From Methylobrevis albus (GTDB taxonomy: Bacteria > Pseudomonadota > Alphaproteobacteria > Rhizobiales > Pleomorphomonadaceae): a stretch of DNA of 64,000 nt. Below are positions 59,767-64,000 of this stretch, one piece after another. The position numbers were made by a program, and so were the translations under genes. The notes below the pieces were generated by a model that did not search any database, was not told the origin of the DNA, and worked only from the letters and a program-made list of their open reading frames with translations. How positions within the stretch are numbered: the first letter of the stretch is position 1; the number at the start of each line of letters is the position of its first letter. Location of the stretch: assembly GCF_015904235.1 (NCBI RefSeq), contig NZ_JADZLT010000049.1, positions 62,001 to 126,000 of the forward strand, read 5' to 3'.

Positions 59767-59936
59767 GTTGAGTGCCCTCTCACGACGTGGACGCGCCCGT
59801 TCCTTCGCTCTTCCCTCCCGGCGCAGATCGCACGCTCCCCCTCGCCCTCATCACCGCATCCCCCACCCCGCTTTGCCTTCCCTGCCGGAACGTCTAGTCT
59901 GCACTGCCGAATGAATGGAACAGGGGCGCGGGGGCG

Positions 59937-60794
59937 ATGAGTGATGAGGCGGCAGGGGCCGACGGGCGGGCGCCGCGCGATTTCGACAGTCTGCGCGACC
60001 TGTTGCTCGCCCGGCGACCGAGCCTGCCGAAGCGGCTGGCGCAGGTGGCGAGCTTCGCCATGGCCAATCCCGACGACATCGCCTTCGGCACGGCGGCCAG
60101 CATCGCCGAGGCGGCGGAGGTGCAGCCTTCGACGCTGGTGCGCTTTGCCCAGGCGCTCGGCTACCAGGGATTTTCGGAATTGCAGTCGGTGTTCCGCTCG
60201 CGGCTGCGCGACCGGGTGCTCGACTATGACGAGCGGCTGCAGGCACTCGCCGGCCACGTCGGCGGCACCGCCCGCTCCGGCCTGCTGTTCGCCGGCTTTG
60301 CCCATGCCGCCGAGCAGTCGGTGCGGACGCTGCGCGATCGCATCGATCCCGCCCGGCTCGACGCGGCGGTGGAGACGCTGGCGCGCGCCGACACGATCTA
60401 CCTGATCGGCCAGCGCCGCTCCTTCCCGGTGACGAGCTACATGAGCTACGCCATGGGCAAGCTCGGCATCCGCAACGTGCTGATCGGCTCGGCGGTCGGC
60501 ACCGACGCGGAGACCGTGACATTCGCCGGCCCGCGCGACGCGGCGCTCGCGGTCAGCTTCACCCCCTATGCCTCGACGACGATCGAACTCAGCCGCCAGC
60601 TCACCGCCCGCGGTGTGCCGCTGATCACCATCACCGACAGCCCGTTCAGCCCGCTCGCCGCGTTCGGCGCGGTGTGGTTCGAGGTGGTCGAGGTCGACTA
60701 CGAGGGGTTCCGGCCGCTGTCGGCGACGCTGGCGCTGGCGATGACGCTCACCGTGGCGGTGGCCGAGGCGCGGCGCGAGCCGGCGGAGACCTGA
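59937..60794 (+). CDS. MurR/RpiR-family transcriptional regulator
   Basis: A 285-residue regulator with an N-terminal HTH_6 domain (about 20-95; LPKRLAQVASFAMANPDDIAF, then EVQPSTLVRFAQALGYQGFSEL) and a C-terminal SIS sugar-phosphate-binding domain (about 130-270; ADTIYLIGQRRSFPVTSYMS, TDSPFSPLA). RpiR proteins sense phosphosugars or amino-sugar derivatives. No metabolic operon adjoins, so the target is unknown. Convergent with cysK across a shared hairpin. Confidence 0.92.
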   Translation: MSDEAAGADGRAPRDFDSLRDLLLARRPSLPKRLAQVASFAMANPDDIAFGTAASIAEAAEVQPSTLVRFAQALGYQGFSELQSVFRSRLRDRVLDYDERLQALAGHVGGTARSGLLFAGFAHAAEQSVRTLRDRIDPARLDAAVETLARADTIYLIGQRRSFPVTSYMSYAMGKLGIRNVLIGSAVGTDAETVTFAGPRDAALAVSFTPYASTTIELSRQLTARGVPLITITDSPFSPLAAFGAVWFEVVEVDYEGFRPLSATLALAMTLTVAVAEARREPAET

Positions 60795-60811
60795 GCGGCC
60801 CCACTTAGAAA

Positions 60812-60837
60812 AGCCGCCCGGAAATCGCGGTTTCCGG
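60812..60837 (-). terminator. Hairpin between convergent rpiR and cysK
   Basis: CCGGAAA (60818-60824) pairs with TTTCCGG (60831-60837) around a six-base loop. On the minus strand the stem is followed by GCGGCTTTTC, so it can act as a weak intrinsic terminator for cysK; the plus side has no T-run. Confidence 0.5.
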
Positions 60838-60862
60838 CCGGTTCTCAGAGTGCTTAGCCGGC

Positions 60863-61825
60863 TTATTCGAGCCCTTCGAACAGCGCCGTGGAGAGATAAC
60901 GCTCGGCGAACGAGGCAATGATGATGACGATCGTCTTGCCGGCGAACTCCGGCCGCTGGCCGATCTTCACCGCCGCGGCGATGGCGCCACCCGACGAGAT
61001 GCCGACCGGGATGCCCTCGAGGCGGGCCGCGAGGCGGGCATAGTCGAAGGCCTCGTCGTTCGTCACCGTCACCACCTCGTCGTAGACGGTGGTGTCGAGG
61101 ATGCAGGGCACGAAGCCGGCGCCGATCCCCTGAATCTTGTGCGGCCCGGGATTGCCGCCGGACAGCACCGGGCTGTCGGCCGGCTCGACCGCGACGATGT
61201 GGACGCCGGGCCGGCGCGCCTTCAGCACCTGGCCGACGCCGGTGATGGTGCCGCCGGTGCCGATGCCGGCGACGAAGACGTCGATCTCGCCGGCGGTGTC
61301 GTTCCAGATTTCCTCGGCGGTGGTGCGGCGGTGGATCTCCGGGTTGGCCGGGTTCTCGAACTGCTGCGGAATGATCGCGCCGGGGATGGTGGCGACGAGT
61401 TCCTCGGCGCGGGCGATGGCGCCCTTCATGCCCTTGGCGGCGGGGGTGAGGTCGAGCTCGGCGCCGAGCAGCTTCAGCATCTTGCGCCGCTCGACCGACA
61501 TCGATTCCGGCATCACCAGGATGATGCGGTAGCCCTTGGCGGCGGCGGCGAAGGCGAGCGCGATGCCGGTGTTGCCCGAGGTCGGCTCGACCAGCGTCGT
61601 CTCACCGGCCTTGATGGTGCCGGCGGCTTCCAGCGCCTCGATCATCGCGACGCCGATGCGGTCCTTCACCGAGGCGATCGGGTTGAAGAACTCGAGCTTG
61701 GCGACGAGATGCGCCGCGACGCCCTTTTCCTTGGCGATCTTGTCGAGCCGCACCAGCGGCGTGTCGCCGATCGTCTCGGTGATCGAGCCGTAGATCTTGC
61801 CCCGGCCGCGTTTCACGTCGCTCAT
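60863..61825 (-). CDS. cysK: Cysteine synthase A (O-acetylserine sulfhydrylase)
   Basis: A 320-residue PLP enzyme that makes L-cysteine from O-acetylserine and sulfide. The PLP Lys is Lys54 ([11 protein letters not shown]). The substrate loop is [10 protein letters not shown], and [19 protein letters not shown] is the phosphate-binding glycine loop. The start at 61825 follows GGAG; a longer frame to 61870 has no such site. Length fits CysK. It is a single gene, convergent with the RpiR regulator. Confidence 0.97.
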   Translation of the reverse strand: MSDVKRGRGKIYGSITETIGDTPLVRLDKIAKEKGVAAHLVAKLEFFNPIASVKDRIGVAMIEALEAAGTIKAGETTLVEPTSGNTGIALAFAAAAKGYRIILVMPESMSVERRKMLKLLGAELDLTPAAKGMKGAIARAEELVATIPGAIIPQQFENPANPEIHRRTTAEEIWNDTAGEIDVFVAGIGTGGTITGVGQVLKARRPGVHIVAVEPADSPVLSGGNPGPHKIQGIGAGFVPCILDTTVYDEVVTVTNDEAFDYARLAARLEGIPVGISSGGAIAAAVKIGQRPEFAGKTIVIIIASFAERYLSTALFEGLE

Positions 61826-62032
61826 GCTCGTTTCTCCGTCGTCGTTCGGTTGCGCCGCCGCCTGCGACAAGACCGCCGCCGCGGGGCGTTTTCATGGCGC
61901 CGACACTAGCCTCCGGCGGCCTGCGAGACCAGCCTGCGCCGCGTGCCCGGCCGCCCGACCAAGGCAAAACCATTCCAGAACGGGAGACTTTCCGGCAAAA
62001 TCCTGCCGGGTCGGGGCGCGGAACGCCGCGCC

Positions 62033-62481
<449 letters not shown>

Positions 62482-62485
<4 letters not shown>

Positions 62486-63744
62486 GCGGGGTCTCCGGCC
62501 GGATCTGCTGCCAGGTCTTCGGCCAAATCTGTCGCCGAGGCGAGCCGTGCGGCGATCCAGGCGGCCAGGCGCGTGCCGACCTCGGCTTTGGGCAGCGTCG
62601 GCCAGGTCTCGGTGCCCTCCGCGGTGACGAGGTGCACGGTGTTGGCGTCGCCGCCGAAGACGCCCGACGCCGGCGAGACATCGTTGGCGACGATGAGATC
62701 GGCGCCCTTGCGGGCGAGCTTTTCGCGGGCGTAGATCTCGACCGCGCCGGTCTCGGCGGCAAACCCGACGACGAGCGCCGGTCGCAGCGCCGCGTGATGG
62801 CCGACGGTCGCGAGGATGTCCGGGTTGAGCGCGAGGCCGAGCGGCGGCGGCGCGCCGCTGCCGTCCTTCTTCAGCTTGGTGTCCGCGGCGTCCGCGACGC
62901 GCCAGTCGGCGACGGCGGCGGCCATCACGGCGATGTCGGCGGGAAGCGCGGCGAGCGTCGCCTGCAGCATCTCGCGCGCGGTTTCGACCCGCACGACGCG
63001 GACCCCGGCGGGATCGACGAGCGACACCGGGCCGCTCACCAGCGTGACCTCGGCGCCGAGGGCGGCGAGCGCCGCCGCGACCGCGTGGCCCTGCTTGCCG
63101 GAGGAGCGGTTGGCGATGTAGCGCACCGGGTCAATCGGCTCGTGCGTCGGCCCGGAGGTGACGACGGCGCGGCGGCCGGCGAGCGGGCGCGGCGCGGTGG
63201 CCGCGAAGTGGCCCTCGATCGCGGCGAGGATCTCCATCGGCTCGGCGAGCCGGCCGGCGCCGGTCTCGCCGCGCTCGGCCATCGCGCCGACGTTGGGGCC
63301 GACGAAGCGGATGCCGTCCGCCGCGAGCGTCGCCACATTGCGACGCGTCGCCGGGTGGCCCCACATGCGCGGGTTCATCGCGGGGGCGACGAGGACCGGC
63401 TTGTCGGTGGCGAGCAGGCAGTTGCTGGCGAGGTCGTCGCAGAGGCCGTGCGCCATTTTGGCGATGAGGTCGGCGGTGGCGGGGGCGACGACGAGGAGGT
63501 CGGCCTCGCGCGACAGGCGGATGTGGCCGATCTCGTTCTCGTCGGTGAGATCGAACAGGTCGGTGAAGACGCGGCTTTCGGTGAGGGCGCCGACGGCGAG
63601 CGGCGTCACGAACTGGTGCGCGGATTTCGTCATCACGGCGCGGACGGACGCGCCGCGCTCGCGCAGCCGCCGGACCAGTTCCAGCACCTTGTAGGCGGCG
63701 ATGCCGCCGCCGATGATCAGCAGAATGCGCTTGCCCTGCAGCAT
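62482..63744 (-). CDS. coaBC: Bifunctional phosphopantothenoylcysteine decarboxylase/phosphopantothenate-cysteine ligase
   Basis: A 420-residue coenzyme A biosynthesis enzyme. The N-terminal CoaC flavodoxin-like domain (about 1-185) starts with the FMN-binding [16 protein letters not shown] and has [15 protein letters not shown] and [17 protein letters not shown], which includes the active Cys. The C-terminal CoaB domain (about 190-415) has [20 protein letters not shown] and CoaB-type AVADWR with KLKKDGSG. It adds cysteine to phosphopantothenate with CTP and then decarboxylates. Operon with dut. Confidence 0.98.
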
Positions 63745-63881
63745 GATCCCGTCCGTCTCAAACCGGCGCGGACCCTAGCGCGATCGCACCGGCGCGGCCA
63801 GCCCGCAGCGGTGCCGCGGCGGATCTTGCCGGCATGACGCGGATATGGTGAGAAGGTCGCCCCTGCCCCGGAGATCCCCCG

Positions 63882-64000
63882 ATGACCAAGGTCCGCTGCC
63901 TCGCCCCGACCGGAGACCGCACCGGCGAAGGCGCCGTCTGGATCGCAGAGGAGGGCAAGGTCTACTGGACCGACATCAACCGCTTCCTGATCCACGCCCT
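63882..64000 (+). CDS. SMP-30/gluconolactonase family protein, N-terminal part
   Basis: The first 39 codons of a gene cut by the window end. GGAGA lies about eight bases before the ATG. TGEGAVWIAEEGKVYWTDI is the typical first blade of the SMP-30/gluconolactonase/LRE-like six-bladed propeller, with the metal-binding Glu in GEGAVW. Such enzymes open sugar lactones. It is divergent from coaBC; the rest and its neighbours are unknown. Confidence 0.85.
   Translation, partial: MTKVRCLAPTGDRTGEGAVWIAEEGKVYWTDINRFLIHA

Overview
The window is a very GC-rich chromosome segment of an alphaproteobacterium, most likely in the Hyphomicrobiales (Rhizobiales); the genus cannot be fixed from the sequence. 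Pointers are the strong third-position GC bias, the neighbourhood secB / fxsA / Tim44-domain / mltA / smr / small XRE regulator, the abundance of TRAP, TTT and ABC importers, and dispersed palindromic repeat pairs of kinds common in this order. Nothing resembling a prophage, insertion sequence, CRISPR array, tRNA or rRNA was found. Almost all genes are ordinary metabolic, transport and housekeeping genes.

Layout. 1-7.5 kb: the 3' end of pnp with a strong terminator, a SorC-type sugar regulator, a small exported protein with a PCu(A)C copper chaperone, a cyclopropane fatty acid synthase, a two-gene operon for a membrane protein and a membrane-anchored ClpP-like serine protease, and a YCII-domain protein. 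7.5-13.4 kb: a dauA/dauB-like D-amino acid inversion pair, divergent from a TAXI-type TRAP transporter with its DUF1850 partner. 13.4-23.3 kb: a hexuronate operon (kdgK, uxaC, TRAP dctPQM, uxuB, kduI, kduD, kdgF) divergent from a GntR regulator, with a palindromic operator between them. 23.5-33.7 kb: a second GntR regulator with two winged helices, uxaA, an aldose dehydrogenase, a ribose-type sugar ABC importer, an L-galactonate-5-dehydrogenase-like enzyme and a sugar lactonase. Together these suggest oxidation of L-galactose (or L-fucose-like sugars) to tagaturonate, feeding altronate and KDG.

34.1-36.8 kb: the most unusual locus. A ring-hydroxylating-oxygenase alpha subunit keeps its mononuclear iron site but has lost exactly the Rieske cluster-binding part. 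The next gene supplies a Rieske domain fused to a flavin/NAD reductase and a plant-type ferredoxin. 36.9-42.1 kb: an orphan YejA-like binding protein, a repeat-rich gap, and a CMD-family protein with a cyclase-family hydrolase behind a promoter/operator, then an unrecognised protein. 42.1-48.7 kb: a TctD/TctE two-component system overlapping an orphan iron-type binding protein, divergent from a complete tctCBA transporter. A tandem 11-bp repeat lies between the two operons.

48.8-54.8 kb: an orphan FAD amine oxidoreductase, and a single protein combining an adenylation domain, a carrier domain and a membrane O-acyltransferase, followed by a separate acyl-CoA ligase. 54.9-64 kb: housekeeping genes (secB, fxsA, Tim44-domain, mltA, smr, XRE and RpiR regulators, cysK, dut, coaBC) and the start of an SMP-30/gluconolactonase gene. 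Four importers whose binding-protein gene comes first each carry a strong GC hairpin in the gap before the next transporter gene, probably setting excess binding protein over permease.
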